Source: Burkholderiales bacterium Ga0077544 (GTDB lineage Bacteria; Pseudomonadota; Gammaproteobacteria; Burkholderiales; Burkholderiaceae_D). Taken from it: 64,000 nucleotides of DNA. The stretch is from contig LNEU01000018.1 of the NCBI GenBank assembly GCA_001464355.1, positions 1-64,000 of the forward strand, read 5' to 3'. A program made the translations under genes and the position numbers. The notes below the pieces were generated by a model that searched no databases, was not told the DNA's origin, and saw nothing but the letters and a program-made list of their open reading frames with translations. Shown here piece after piece: positions 29,066 through 37,113 of this stretch; the stretch's first letter is position 1, and each line of letters begins with the position of its first letter.

Positions 29066-29476
29066 ATGCGCTTTGTCACTTATTCCGTTTTGTCTTTATC
29101 AATGTTGCTGGCCGCATGTGCGACCGGCGGACAGGGTGATGGCCGCGTCTCGATTACCACCGCCAGCAATGGTCAGGAATTTGGTGGTGCCAATTGTGTT
29201 GTTGTCACTGGTTCCGGTCGCTGGAACATCGTGACCCCAGCCACTTTGCAGTTGGGCGAAGCGAATGGCGAACTGCGCATAGTCTGCAATCGGATCGGGT
29301 ACCGTACGTCTGAGCTAAGATTGCCACCTTACGGTCAGGCATCCGGTTCCAGTATGGGAGTGGGACTCGGTGGAGGTAGCGGCGGTGTAGGATTAGGTCT
29401 TGGGTTCAGCCTGCCTATCATGACGGGCGGTGGCAGCTACCCGTCTCGCGTTGTGGTGAATATGTATCCACAATAG
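29066..29476 (+). CDS. Small lipoprotein of unknown function
   Basis: 136 residues. A lipoprotein signal is clear: MRFVTYSVLSLSMLLAAC, with the lipobox L-A-A-C at Cys18. The mature part begins with a short beta region (VSITTASNGQEFGGANCVVV), has an ELRIVCNRIGYRTSEL strand pair with one Cys partner, and then a Gly/Ser-rich tract (about 97-117) before a hydrophobic end. It is anchored in the outer or inner membrane. It lies 10 bases after lpdA and ahead of a strong terminator, so it may be carried on the lpdA message. No family recognised. Confidence 0.7.
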   Translation: MRFVTYSVLSLSMLLAACATGGQGDGRVSITTASNGQEFGGANCVVVTGSGRWNIVTPATLQLGEANGELRIVCNRIGYRTSELRLPPYGQASGSSMGVGLGGGSGGVGLGLGFSLPIMTGGGSYPSRVVVNMYPQ

Positions 29477-29500
29477 GCATTCAGACTAAAGCAATGTGAT

Positions 29501-29544
29501 CAAGATAAAAATGGGCGAGTCATGACTCGCCCATTTTTATCTTG
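29501..29544. terminator. 44-base perfect palindrome, terminator
   Basis: The 22 bases from 29501 (CAAGATAAAAATGGGCGAGT then CA) are the exact reverse complement of 29523-29544. The core ATGGGCGAGT...ACTCGCCCAT with T-runs on both sides makes a bidirectional intrinsic terminator. Perfect symmetry over the full length, including the T-run flanks, is unusual. Confidence 0.85.
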
Positions 29545-29599
29545 AGAGCAAAAAATAAATTATGTCTACTAAAACTGAAATGAATTGGATTTGAACGGG

Positions 29600-30697
29600 A
29601 TGAATGTTCAGGAGTTTTATGATCAAGCCTTGTTGGAGCGTGGCTTCACTGCAGACGAAGCACAGAGAATGGCAGTTATTCGGCTACAGCAAGCTTATGA
29701 CGAATGGGTAGAGTACAAGGCGCAGCGTGCGAATGCCTTCCTGCGCTTTCTCAAGCCGCCTGAAATCCCGCGCGGCGTGTACATGTGGGGTGGCGTCGGT
29801 CGCGGTAAATCGTTTTTGATGGATAGTTTTTATTCCGTCGTTCCAGTCGTACGCAAGACGCGCGTGCATTTCCATGAATTCATGCGCAGCGTGCATCGCG
29901 AACTTGACGAATTAAAAATGATTGCGAATCCTCTGGATGAAGTGGCGTTGCGACTTGCGAAGAAATATCGGCTGATCTGTTTTGATGAATTTCATGTCAC
30001 AGACATTGCCGATGCAATGATTCTGTACAACCTCTTCAAGGCTTTGTTCCAGAAGGGCGTTTCCTTCATCATCACTTCCAATTTTGAACCGGATACGCTG
30101 TATCCCGATGGTTTGCATAGAGACCGTATGTTGCCGACGATTGCGCTGCTGAAAGATAAGCTTGATATTTTGAATGTCGATGGTGGCAACGATTACCGCA
30201 AACGCGCATTGACGCAGGTCAATGCTTATCACGCGCCATTGGGTGCGCAGGCGGATGAGGCCCTGCGCAATGCCTTTGCGCGCATCGCGGAAACCAGCGA
30301 TGAAAATCCACTCATTAATGTCGAAGGGCGGCAGCTCAGGGCATTGCGACGGGCGGGCGGTGTGATATGGTTTGACTTCGCTACACTATGTGGCGGACCG
30401 CGTTCACAAAATGATTATCTGGAAATTGCCAGCCGTTTTCATACCGTTGTATTGTCCGATATGCCTGCGATGTCGGTTGGCATGTCTTCCGAGGCACGCC
30501 GGTTTATCTGGCTGATTGATGTGTTGTACGATCATAAAATAAAATTAGTGATGTCCGCAGCTGTCGAAATGGATAAGCTCTATACCGATGGAGCATTGCT
30601 GATGGAATTTCAGCGTACGGTATCGCGATTGATCGAAATGCAATCGACCGATTATATGGAAGCTGAACGTCGTCGCAGCGGTCAGGCAATTTTGTAG
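29600..30697 (+). CDS. zapE: Cell division protein ZapE (AFG1-like ATPase)
   Basis: 365 residues from ATG 29600. The frame opens at TTG 29585, but the ATG gives the usual N-terminus MNVQEFYDQALLERGF. The Walker A motif GGVGRGKS is at 64-71, and Walker B is LICFDEFHVTDIADA. HFHEFMRSVHREL and FIITSNFEPDTLYPDGLHRD are family landmarks. ZapE acts at the constricting Z-ring under stress and is the bacterial relative of mitochondrial AFG1/LACE1. It is transcribed after the palindromic terminator, so it has its own promoter. The frequent neighbours odhAB-lpdA are conserved in this group. Confidence 0.92.
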   Translation: MNVQEFYDQALLERGFTADEAQRMAVIRLQQAYDEWVEYKAQRANAFLRFLKPPEIPRGVYMWGGVGRGKSFLMDSFYSVVPVVRKTRVHFHEFMRSVHRELDELKMIANPLDEVALRLAKKYRLICFDEFHVTDIADAMILYNLFKALFQKGVSFIITSNFEPDTLYPDGLHRDRMLPTIALLKDKLDILNVDGGNDYRKRALTQVNAYHAPLGAQADEALRNAFARIAETSDENPLINVEGRQLRALRRAGGVIWFDFATLCGGPRSQNDYLEIASRFHTVVLSDMPAMSVGMSSEARRFIWLIDVLYDHKIKLVMSAAVEMDKLYTDGALLMEFQRTVSRLIEMQSTDYMEAERRRSGQAIL

Positions 30698-30783
30698 TGG
30701 ATTCAGAGCAAAAAATCACGACCGCAATTCAAGAAAACGTAGTTAATAAATGCGACATTTAACCTTACTCCAAACTGTAATTT

Positions 30784-31494
30784 ATGAACTTGATATTGAA
30801 GATATTCGCAGCCAGCGCGATACTATTGTCCAGCCAGTTTTCCTGGGCGCAAACTCCCGTAGTGTTAGACGATGCGGCCTTGCAAGCGTATTCAGTGCAA
30901 GAGTTAGTTAGTCAATATCCAGCTGGGTCGATTCAATCGCAGGAGGCAGCAAGCAGCGCGCTTCAGATGGTGACAGCTGCACGTGCCAACATTGAAGCCC
31001 GTTACAAAATGGATCAGCGTGTTTGTTACCCCAAATTCTTTACCACTTCATGTTTGAACAAGGCGACTGAACATCGACGGGTCGATTTATTATCGTTAAA
31101 GCCGGTAGAAATTGAGGCAAATGCTTATATACGCCAAGCTCGCGTGGTTGAACGAGATCGTCGCTTGGCGGAAAAAGCGGCCGAGAGTGCGGGCACACCG
31201 ATCTTGAATGAGGCATCAAGCGAGAGTAAGGCTGCAATAGATGCGCAAAATCTCGATAGTGAAAAAAATAACGTATCGAAGGAAGTTGAACGCAAGGCAC
31301 GTGCCGATGCCCGTGCAAAGAAAAACGCCGAGTATGCAGAAAGACAGCAGAATTTGAAAGCGAATGAGGCTGTTGAAGAGCAGAAACGTGCTGAAAATAT
31401 CAAGAAATACGAGGAAAAGGTAAAGGCCTCAGAAGCTCGCCAGAAAGAAATTCAGCAGAAAAAAGCGGAAAAAGAGCGTTTGAAAGAAAATTGA
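30784..31494 (+). CDS. Exported coiled-coil protein of unknown function
   Basis: 236 residues. Signal peptide MNLILKIFAASAILLSSQFSWA is probably cut after Ala22. Two Cys (VCYPKFFTTSC, about 80-90) could form a disulfide. From about residue 115 onward the protein is a long, highly charged helix rich in Ala, Lys and Glu (KKNAEYAERQQNLKANEAVE, KEIQQKKAEKERLKEN), predicted as a coiled coil. Such proteins occur in the periplasm of many betaproteobacteria without known function. It stands alone, 86 bases after zapE. Confidence 0.65.
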   Translation: MNLILKIFAASAILLSSQFSWAQTPVVLDDAALQAYSVQELVSQYPAGSIQSQEAASSALQMVTAARANIEARYKMDQRVCYPKFFTTSCLNKATEHRRVDLLSLKPVEIEANAYIRQARVVERDRRLAEKAAESAGTPILNEASSESKAAIDAQNLDSEKNNVSKEVERKARADARAKKNAEYAERQQNLKANEAVEEQKRAENIKKYEEKVKASEARQKEIQQKKAEKERLKEN

Positions 31495-31627
31495 TAATCT
31501 GTGCAGGTAAAAGTTGACGGTTGAAAAGTTTAATCAGTTATGAAAAATACCAAATTTCACAAGGGCAAGGCCATTCAAGCGTTAGAAACCTGCCTAGTTT
31601 CAATGCAATATTGCGTAATTATCAAAG

Positions 31628-31659
31628 TTTAACTTTTTTGGTTTTATCCGGTATATAAT
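31628..31659 (+). promoter_or_regulatory. Probable cspA promoter with long leader
   Basis: TATAAT at 31654-31659 is a consensus -10; a weak -35 lies in GTTTAACT around 31627-31634. Transcription from here would give a leader of about 100 bases before the cold-shock start codon. Long structured leaders are usual for cspA-type genes and act as temperature sensors. Confidence 0.5.
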
Positions 31660-31767
31660 CAAGCATCGTTGAGATTCGAGCTAGTGGTGCAGTCTGTCTG
31701 TCATTCCTGTCTTGGTTGAAACGATCTAACGGGCAACTGCCCAACTTAACTGAAATTAGGAATTGCA

Positions 31768-31971
31768 ATGGCAACTGGTATCGTAAAATGGTTCAATGAT
31801 TCGAAGGGCTTCGGCTTTATCACCCCTGACGAAGGCGGCGAAGATCTGTTCGCTCACTTCTCGGCTATCCAGTCGAGCGGCTTCAAATCACTGCAAGAGA
31901 ACCAACGCGTTTCTTTTGAAGTGACTGCTGGCCCTAAAGGCAAGCAAGCTTCGAACATTCAGCCTATCTAA
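31768..31971 (+). CDS. cspA: Cold-shock protein (CspA family)
   Basis: 67 residues, a single cold-shock domain. RNP1 (KGFGFI, 16-21) and RNP2 (LFAHFSAI) nucleic-acid-binding motifs are intact in the order [20 protein letters not shown] and [20 protein letters not shown]. It binds single-stranded RNA and DNA and melts RNA structures. AGGAATTGC precedes the start. A long leader and a terminator frame it as a single-gene unit. The symbol is by family; which paralogue it is cannot be told. Confidence 0.92.
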   Translation: MATGIVKWFNDSKGFGFITPDEGGEDLFAHFSAIQSSGFKSLQENQRVSFEVTAGPKGKQASNIQPI

Positions 31972-31991
31972 GCTGAATCAAGCGAAATAGA

Positions 31992-32020
31992 AAATCCTCG
32001 GTTCGCCGGGGATTTTTTTT
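31992..32020 (+). terminator. cspA terminator
   Basis: AAATCCTCGG (31992-32001), loop TTCG and CCGGGGATTT (32006-32015) form a stem with one T-G wobble, then a run of eight T. It lies 20 bases after the cspA stop. Confidence 0.85.
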
Positions 32021-32090
32021 GCCTTAATTTTTCCTGAGTGTTCGAAGTTGCGAGGTTCAGGCTAATGGGAAAGTTTCACGTGCATGCGAC

Positions 32091-32513
32091 TCAGGTTTGA
32101 GTCAACGCCTTCCGCAGATTGCGCTCCAGCTGCCACTCCCTATATTCAGCACTGCTTTGCGCCTGCGTCTTTAATTCGAATTCATTTTTTTCCGCATGCG
32201 ATGTGATCAGGCGATTGGCGATGCGAGGATCGGGCATCGTGGTGCCGTAGAACATGACATCGTCACCGCGCTGAATCAACAGCGTGGGAAAATTTTCAAC
32301 ATCGAAATCGCCTACTAAATCTGCGCGATCTTCAATATCAATCCAAATGAAAAGCTTGTCTTGATGTTGCGCCGCCAGCTCATCAAATCCAGAGCGGTAG
32401 CTCGTACATACATCGCACCATGCAGCACACAGGCAGGCTACGACCCATACATCATCTTTCATGCGTTGCGCGAGCTGATGCTGGTTTTCCGGTTGTAGTG
32501 TGATGCTGGGCAT
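32091..32513 (-). CDS. Thioredoxin-like protein
   Basis: 140 residues. A thioredoxin fold is indicated by VACLCAAWCDVCTSYRSGFD with a C-D-V-C redox pair at 33-36, and by the cis-Pro segment VENFPTLLIQRGD near 73-85. It lacks a signal peptide, so it is cytoplasmic. The CDVC dipeptide differs from CGPC of classical thioredoxin, and the C-terminal 40 residues (Glu/Gln-rich helix ending LRKALTQT) extend beyond the fold. It is divergent from tsaB. A role in thiol redox or chaperoning is likely; the partner is unknown. Confidence 0.75.
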   Translation of the reverse strand: MPSITLQPENQHQLAQRMKDDVWVVACLCAAWCDVCTSYRSGFDELAAQHQDKLFIWIDIEDRADLVGDFDVENFPTLLIQRGDDVMFYGTTMPDPRIANRLITSHAEKNEFELKTQAQSSAEYREWQLERNLRKALTQT

Positions 32514-32640
32514 GGCGGTATTTTACCGGTTTCTCCTGGGCGACGAGTAAATCACTCGTGCGATAGAATTTTTTACTATTTCTCTGAACCGTTGCGCGCG
32601 TTCCAAGCGCCTTCCAGCTTGCGCGCTGTAAAATACCGCC

Positions 32641-33339
32641 ATGTCTACCATTCTCGCTATTGAAACCTCTTCTGAACTAGCTTCTGCAGCGCTGTTGCAC
32701 GACGGTGTCGTGACGTCTGCAGAGGCGGCTGGCGTCGTTACGCACTCTCAAAGCATTTTGCCCATGGTGCAGAGTCTGCTCGCTGATGCAAGTATCAAGC
32801 TGACTGATTGCGATGCCATCGCGTTTGGCTCTGGCCCCGGCTCATTTACCGGCGTGCGTACCGCTTGCGGGATCGCGCAAGGGCTGGCGTATGGTGCTGA
32901 TCTTCCAGTATTGCCGACTGTCACCTTGCTGGCGCTAGCGCAGGCTTGTTATGAGGAAAATGGTGCGCGCGATGTATTGACTGTGCTGGATGCCCGTATG
33001 GGTGAAGTGTATTGGGCGCAGTATAAATTTGATCAGGCGTGGCATATAGTCGTGCCACCGACTTTGTCAGCGCCGGTGGATGTGATGCCGATTGGCGAGG
33101 TCGTCGCTTGCGGTAATGGATTGAATGCATACGCGGCAGCATTTTCATCGCAACCTTTTTTCAGCGAAGCATTGAAAGATAGGGTGCCGCATGCGACCCA
33201 CATTGCACATTTGGGTGCGATTGCCTTGGCGCAAGGATTGGGTGTGCCGGTTAGCGCTGCTGAACCCCTGTATTTGCGTAACAAGATTGCATTGACGACG
33301 AATGAGCGCCTTGAGAAGGCAGCAAAGGAGACTGCATGA
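32641..33339 (+). CDS. tsaB: tRNA threonylcarbamoyladenosine biosynthesis protein TsaB
   Basis: 232 residues of the YeaZ/TsaB ASKHA fold: ILAIETSSELASAALLHDGV at the start, THSQSILPMVQSLLADA and FGSGPGSFTGVRTACGIAQG at 61-80. TsaB is the non-catalytic partner of TsaD that supports t6A synthesis on ANN-decoding tRNAs. It overlaps rimI by ATGA, an arrangement common in proteobacteria. Confidence 0.93.
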   Translation: MSTILAIETSSELASAALLHDGVVTSAEAAGVVTHSQSILPMVQSLLADASIKLTDCDAIAFGSGPGSFTGVRTACGIAQGLAYGADLPVLPTVTLLALAQACYEENGARDVLTVLDARMGEVYWAQYKFDQAWHIVVPPTLSAPVDVMPIGEVVACGNGLNAYAAAFSSQPFFSEALKDRVPHATHIAHLGAIALAQGLGVPVSAAEPLYLRNKIALTTNERLEKAAKETA

Positions 33340-33839
33340 GTTCTGTGCAAAGTCCGATCCCGCCGTTGCCATCGCCACCACCACGTCCCCTCAAGCTGTA
33401 TTTTTATCGAATGCAGCCAGCTGATATCAGCGATGTGCTGGCGATTGAAAATGACGTTTATCCATTCCCGTGGACGCGTGGAAATTTTCTTGATTCCATC
33501 AATAGCGGCTATGAAACCTGGATACTTCGCGATGGTGCAGGCATATTGAATGGCTATTTCTTGTTGATGCCATCCGTTGATGACGCACACTTGCTGAACA
33601 TCACGGTGCATCGCGATTTGCAAGGGCAGGGCATAGGACTGTTATTGCTGAATAAGGCAAAAGCCATCATGCTGGAAAGAAAGCTGCCTGCACTTATACT
33701 CGAAGTGCGTCCATCCAATGCGCGTGCTGAAAAAATCTATGGACGTTATGGTTTCGCTCGTATTGGTATTCGCAAAGGATATTACCCCGCTCCGAATAAT
33801 CAAAGGGAAGACGCAATAGTGATGAAGTTGGATTTATGA
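33336..33839 (+). CDS. rimI: Ribosomal protein S18 alanine N-acetyltransferase RimI
   Basis: 167 residues, GNAT fold. The N-terminal Pro-rich tail (PIPPLPSPPPRP) of about 20 residues is specific to this copy. The core has DISDVLAIENDVYPFPWTRG (RimI signature), the acetyl-CoA loop LQGQGIGLLLLN at about 94-105 and PSNARAEKIYGRYGFARIG. It acetylates the N-terminus of S18, and RimI enzymes can act on other proteins. It is coupled to tsaB upstream and to the uracil-DNA glycosylase gene downstream by ATGA overlaps. Confidence 0.9.
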   Translation: MSSVQSPIPPLPSPPPRPLKLYFYRMQPADISDVLAIENDVYPFPWTRGNFLDSINSGYETWILRDGAGILNGYFLLMPSVDDAHLLNITVHRDLQGQGIGLLLLNKAKAIMLERKLPALILEVRPSNARAEKIYGRYGFARIGIRKGYYPAPNNQREDAIVMKLDL

Positions 33840-34672
33840 GTTGCCAAAACCGGCGTGTGGCATTTTTGACTGAAATGGGCTTGGGGCCGGTATGGTCGCA
33901 ACGCGGCGCCGCAGCCTTGCTGCAACCTGATGACGACCCGCCTGTCAATCATCTTGCAGCTATAGCCGTGGTGGCGGAGCCAGACATTGCGGAACCCAAT
34001 TTATCCGCATGGTCGCATGCAGAGTCGGCAAAGATTGCCGCACCAGTACCAACTTTGTCTAAACCTGCCACGCTTGTCACCGATGTTATGCGCATGGATT
34101 GGGATCAACTGAAGTCGGCGGTCTCGACTTGTACGCTCTGCGATTTATGCAAAAGCCGTACACAAACGGTGTTCGGTGCCGGCTACCAAAAAGCTCGATG
34201 GTTATTTGTAGGCGAAGGTCCCGGACGAAATGAGGATTTCCAGGGCGAGCCTTTCGTAGGTCCGGCTGGAAAGCTGCTAGACAATATGTTTGTCGCGATG
34301 GGGATGAAGCGCGGCGAGAACACTTATATCGCCAATGTCGTGAAGTGCAGGCCGACGGATGCGAACAAGCGTGACCGAGCACCCGCCGCAGAAGAAGTAA
34401 ATGCCTGTATGCCATATCTTGAACGACAAATTGCGTTGATCAATCCGACGGTCATCGTTGCGCTTGGTAAAACAGCGGCTTTGTCATTGTTGAAACTGGA
34501 TCCGGCAACACCGGTAAGCAAGTTGCGCGGGACTGTGCATCGTTATGCCGGTTTGCCGCTTATCGTCACTTATCACCCTGCGTACCTGCTGCGCAGTCCT
34601 GCAGAAAAGAGTAAGGCCTGGGCAGACTTGTGTCTTGCCATGCAAACTTATGCTGGCAGTGCAGTCGTTTAA
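33836..34672 (+). CDS. Family 4 uracil-DNA glycosylase (4Fe-4S)
   Basis: 278 residues. About 80 variable N-terminal residues precede the UDG domain. The cluster ligands are Cys99 and Cys102 (STCTLCDLCKSRTQ), Cys171 (VVKCRPTD) and Cys191 (NACMPYL). The active-site loop is GEGPGRNEDFQGEPFVGPAG (127-146), and the His loop is YHPAYLLRSPAEK. It removes uracil from DNA. It overlaps rimI by four bases, so repair and translation genes share one message. The N-terminal extension in this group often resembles a polymerase-derived peptide, but no motif is clear here. Confidence 0.9.
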   Translation: MSCQNRRVAFLTEMGLGPVWSQRGAAALLQPDDDPPVNHLAAIAVVAEPDIAEPNLSAWSHAESAKIAAPVPTLSKPATLVTDVMRMDWDQLKSAVSTCTLCDLCKSRTQTVFGAGYQKARWLFVGEGPGRNEDFQGEPFVGPAGKLLDNMFVAMGMKRGENTYIANVVKCRPTDANKRDRAPAAEEVNACMPYLERQIALINPTVIVALGKTAALSLLKLDPATPVSKLRGTVHRYAGLPLIVTYHPAYLLRSPAEKSKAWADLCLAMQTYAGSAVV

Positions 34673-35630
34673 ATCTGCGGATAGTTTTCAAATTGAATTC
34701 CACCAGCGTTGTGGATATCTGAACGATCCGCACGTGCGTGCATTGGCGTGGTTATTGTTGGCGCCGGATCTGCTTGATAGACATGCGCCTCAATGGCATG
34801 GCAAGATCGCCACGCTGCCGATACAGATGCTGGAAGGTCTGGACGTCTGGCTGCAAAATCTCGATCACCAACCTGATGCGTTGCACGCCTATCTGGATAT
34901 GCAACCGTTCGCCCGATTAGGACGTTATGCCGAGAAGTTGATGGCGTTCTTCCTTGAGCATCAGGGCGTGCTCTTTGCACATGGCGTACAGGTGCGCGCA
35001 GGGAAAAATAGTACGATAGGCGAATTCGATTTTCTATTGCACATTGACGAGCAATTGATTCATTGGGAGTTTGCCACCAAATTCTATTTGCTGGAATCCT
35101 GCGGTGCAGGTGATGATGCCGATTACTTTGTCGGTCCCAATCTGGCGGACACGCTGGGTGCAAAAATGCACAAGATTCTGGATCGCCAATTACTTCTTTC
35201 CACGCATCCTGCTGCGCAAATCCATTTACCTGCGCCTGTAAGTTGCGCGCAGGCATTGGTCAAAGGCTGGCTTTTTTACCCCGAGTATGAATTGCCCCAA
35301 CCATCGGTATTTGGAACGTCAGTCACGCATTGCCGAGGTTTTTGGTGCACTTTTTCTGACACTATGAATTTGCGTGCTGACCGATATATGATCTTGCCGC
35401 GCCTGCAGTGGCTTGCGCCTGCTAAATCAGCTGTAAAACAGACGATGGACAGGCAAGCATTACAAAGCTATCTGGCTGAATATTTCGTTGAAGATACGAT
35501 GCCTGTACTGGTGGCGCTGCTGGAAATAGATGGAGATGTCGCGGTGGAAGCGAGCAGAGGATTCATCGTACCCGATGACTGGCGTACACGTGCCGGGCAA
35601 AGAGTAAAGCTGGTACATCCGTCGACATAG
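34650..35630 (+). CDS. DUF1853 family protein, PD-(D/E)XK nuclease-like
   Basis: 326 residues from ATG 34650, which overlaps the glycosylase by 23 bases. A longer frame from 34545 would overlap it by 128 bases and is unlikely. Landmarks include the N-terminal helix block HVRALAWLLLAPDLL and GEFDFLLHIDEQLIHWEFATK, whose D-x(n)-E-x-x-x-K spacing resembles the PD-(D/E)XK core, followed by KFYL and LADTLGAKMHKILDRQL. DUF1853 proteins have no known function. Coupling to udg suggests a DNA-related job, but this is inference. Confidence 0.75.
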   Translation: MLAVQSFKSADSFQIEFHQRCGYLNDPHVRALAWLLLAPDLLDRHAPQWHGKIATLPIQMLEGLDVWLQNLDHQPDALHAYLDMQPFARLGRYAEKLMAFFLEHQGVLFAHGVQVRAGKNSTIGEFDFLLHIDEQLIHWEFATKFYLLESCGAGDDADYFVGPNLADTLGAKMHKILDRQLLLSTHPAAQIHLPAPVSCAQALVKGWLFYPEYELPQPSVFGTSVTHCRGFWCTFSDTMNLRADRYMILPRLQWLAPAKSAVKQTMDRQALQSYLAEYFVEDTMPVLVALLEIDGDVAVEASRGFIVPDDWRTRAGQRVKLVHPST

Positions 35631-35648
35631 AAATTACTTGAAAGATGC

Positions 35649-35692
35649 TTTTAATAATCTGATTCTTCAGACGATGAATCAGATTATTAAAA
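35649..35692. terminator. Bidirectional terminator, DUF1853 / lplT
   Basis: TTTTAATAATCTGATTC (35649-35665) is the exact complement of GAATCAGATTATTAAAA (35676-35692), with a 10-base loop and T/A runs on both ends. It serves the two convergent genes; the lplT stop is two bases away. Confidence 0.85.
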
Positions 35693-35693
35693 A

Positions 35694-36956
35694 TTAGTGC
35701 TTATGCTCGCCTATCAAGGATAGGGAGTCATGTTCGCGCTGATTGGCGGCATGGCGACGCATGATCAGGATCATGATGCCAGAAACAGATAGGCCGAACA
35801 GCACAATGACAATATTGATATCCATATCTAGTTTGACCATGAGTGCGTAGAGCAGCAACATCGTCAACACTGACAGGTTTTCATTGAAATTTTGTACCGC
35901 GATCGAATGACCTGCGCTCATCAACACATGACCGCGATGCTGCAGAAGAGCATTCATCGGCACCACAAAATAACCGGATAAGGCACCTATCAGTACCAGC
36001 AATGGATAAGCCAGCCATACAGAATGCACCATCGTCATCATGATGACGACGATACCCATTATGACGCCCAACGGCATGACAGATAGTGATTTCTTCAGCG
36101 GTACAAAGCGGGCAGCTGCAACGGCGCCAATGGCAACGCCAACTGCTACAACACCTTGTAAAATGGCAGCCTTGTCCAACGGCATCCCCAAAGCTTGACC
36201 TGCCCACTTCAATACAATGAATTGTAAAGTCGCACCTGCACCCCAGAAAAGGGTGGTGACAGAAAGCGAAATCTGACCAAGCCGGTCCTTCCACAAAGTG
36301 GTAAAACAGTGTGCAAAGTCGCCTATTAGCTTGATTGGATTGCGCTCCTGATGAGGATAGCGGGCACCCGTATCAGGAATTTTCAGATTGAAAAGCGCTG
36401 CCAATAGGTAAACCACGGCAATAATGCACAATGCAGTTTCTGCCGGCGTATCGATACCAAAACTCAAGATTGGAAAATCGAAAGCCAGCAATTTGGCAGC
36501 GATGGCTGGATTGATCAAGGCACCACCCATCACCGTGCCGAGGATGATGGATGAAACCGTAAGGCCTTCGATCCAGCCATTTGCGGCGACCAGTTTTTCC
36601 GGTGGCAGCAGTTCGGTCAAAATTCCGTATTTGGCAGGAGAGTAAGCTGCAGCGCCAAAGCCGACCACTGCATATGCGATCAATGGATGCACATCAAAGA
36701 ACATCATGCCGCAACCAAATATCTTGATCAGATTGGTCACGAACATGACGCGTCCTTTTGGCAAGGCATCCGCGAATGCGCCGACAAATGCGGCGAGAAC
36801 TACATATGATAGGACGAAGAAAAGCTTCAGTAATGGCGTCATCCAATCGGGTGACTTCATTACTGTCAATAATGCGATAGCCGCAATGAGGAGGGCGTTG
36901 TCGGCGAGCGAAGAAAAAAACTGCGCCGCCATGATGGTGTAAAAACCGCGATTCAT
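35694..36956 (-). CDS. lplT: Lysophospholipid transporter LplT
   Basis: 420 residues, major facilitator fold with about 12 membrane segments. Family features are GFYTIMAAQFFSSLADNALL at 4-23, FVGAFADALPKGRVMFVTN (cytoplasmic loop 2-3), and SPAKYGILTELLPPEKLVAA around 105-124. LplT flips lysophosphatidylethanolamine inward for reacylation by Aas. No aas gene is adjacent here. It is convergent with DUF1853 and divergent from alr. Confidence 0.85.
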   Translation of the reverse strand: MNRGFYTIMAAQFFSSLADNALLIAAIALLTVMKSPDWMTPLLKLFFVLSYVVLAAFVGAFADALPKGRVMFVTNLIKIFGCGMMFFDVHPLIAYAVVGFGAAAYSPAKYGILTELLPPEKLVAANGWIEGLTVSSIILGTVMGGALINPAIAAKLLAFDFPILSFGIDTPAETALCIIAVVYLLAALFNLKIPDTGARYPHQERNPIKLIGDFAHCFTTLWKDRLGQISLSVTTLFWGAGATLQFIVLKWAGQALGMPLDKAAILQGVVAVGVAIGAVAAARFVPLKKSLSVMPLGVIMGIVVIMMTMVHSVWLAYPLLVLIGALSGYFVVPMNALLQHRGHVLMSAGHSIAVQNFNENLSVLTMLLLYALMVKLDMDINIVIVLFGLSVSGIMILIMRRHAANQREHDSLSLIGEHKH

Positions 36957-37113
36957 CCGTATTGATCTATTTGTCTATATATCTCCGGCTTGCTTTATAC
37001 CATGAAAATATAAGACTACGATTGAAATGGCAGTCATTCAATCAGAAGCGTCCGGTAAAATATGGCACTCTTGTTGATTCAAGCTTGTGTTTTAACTCTC
37101 TTTACATTTACGT

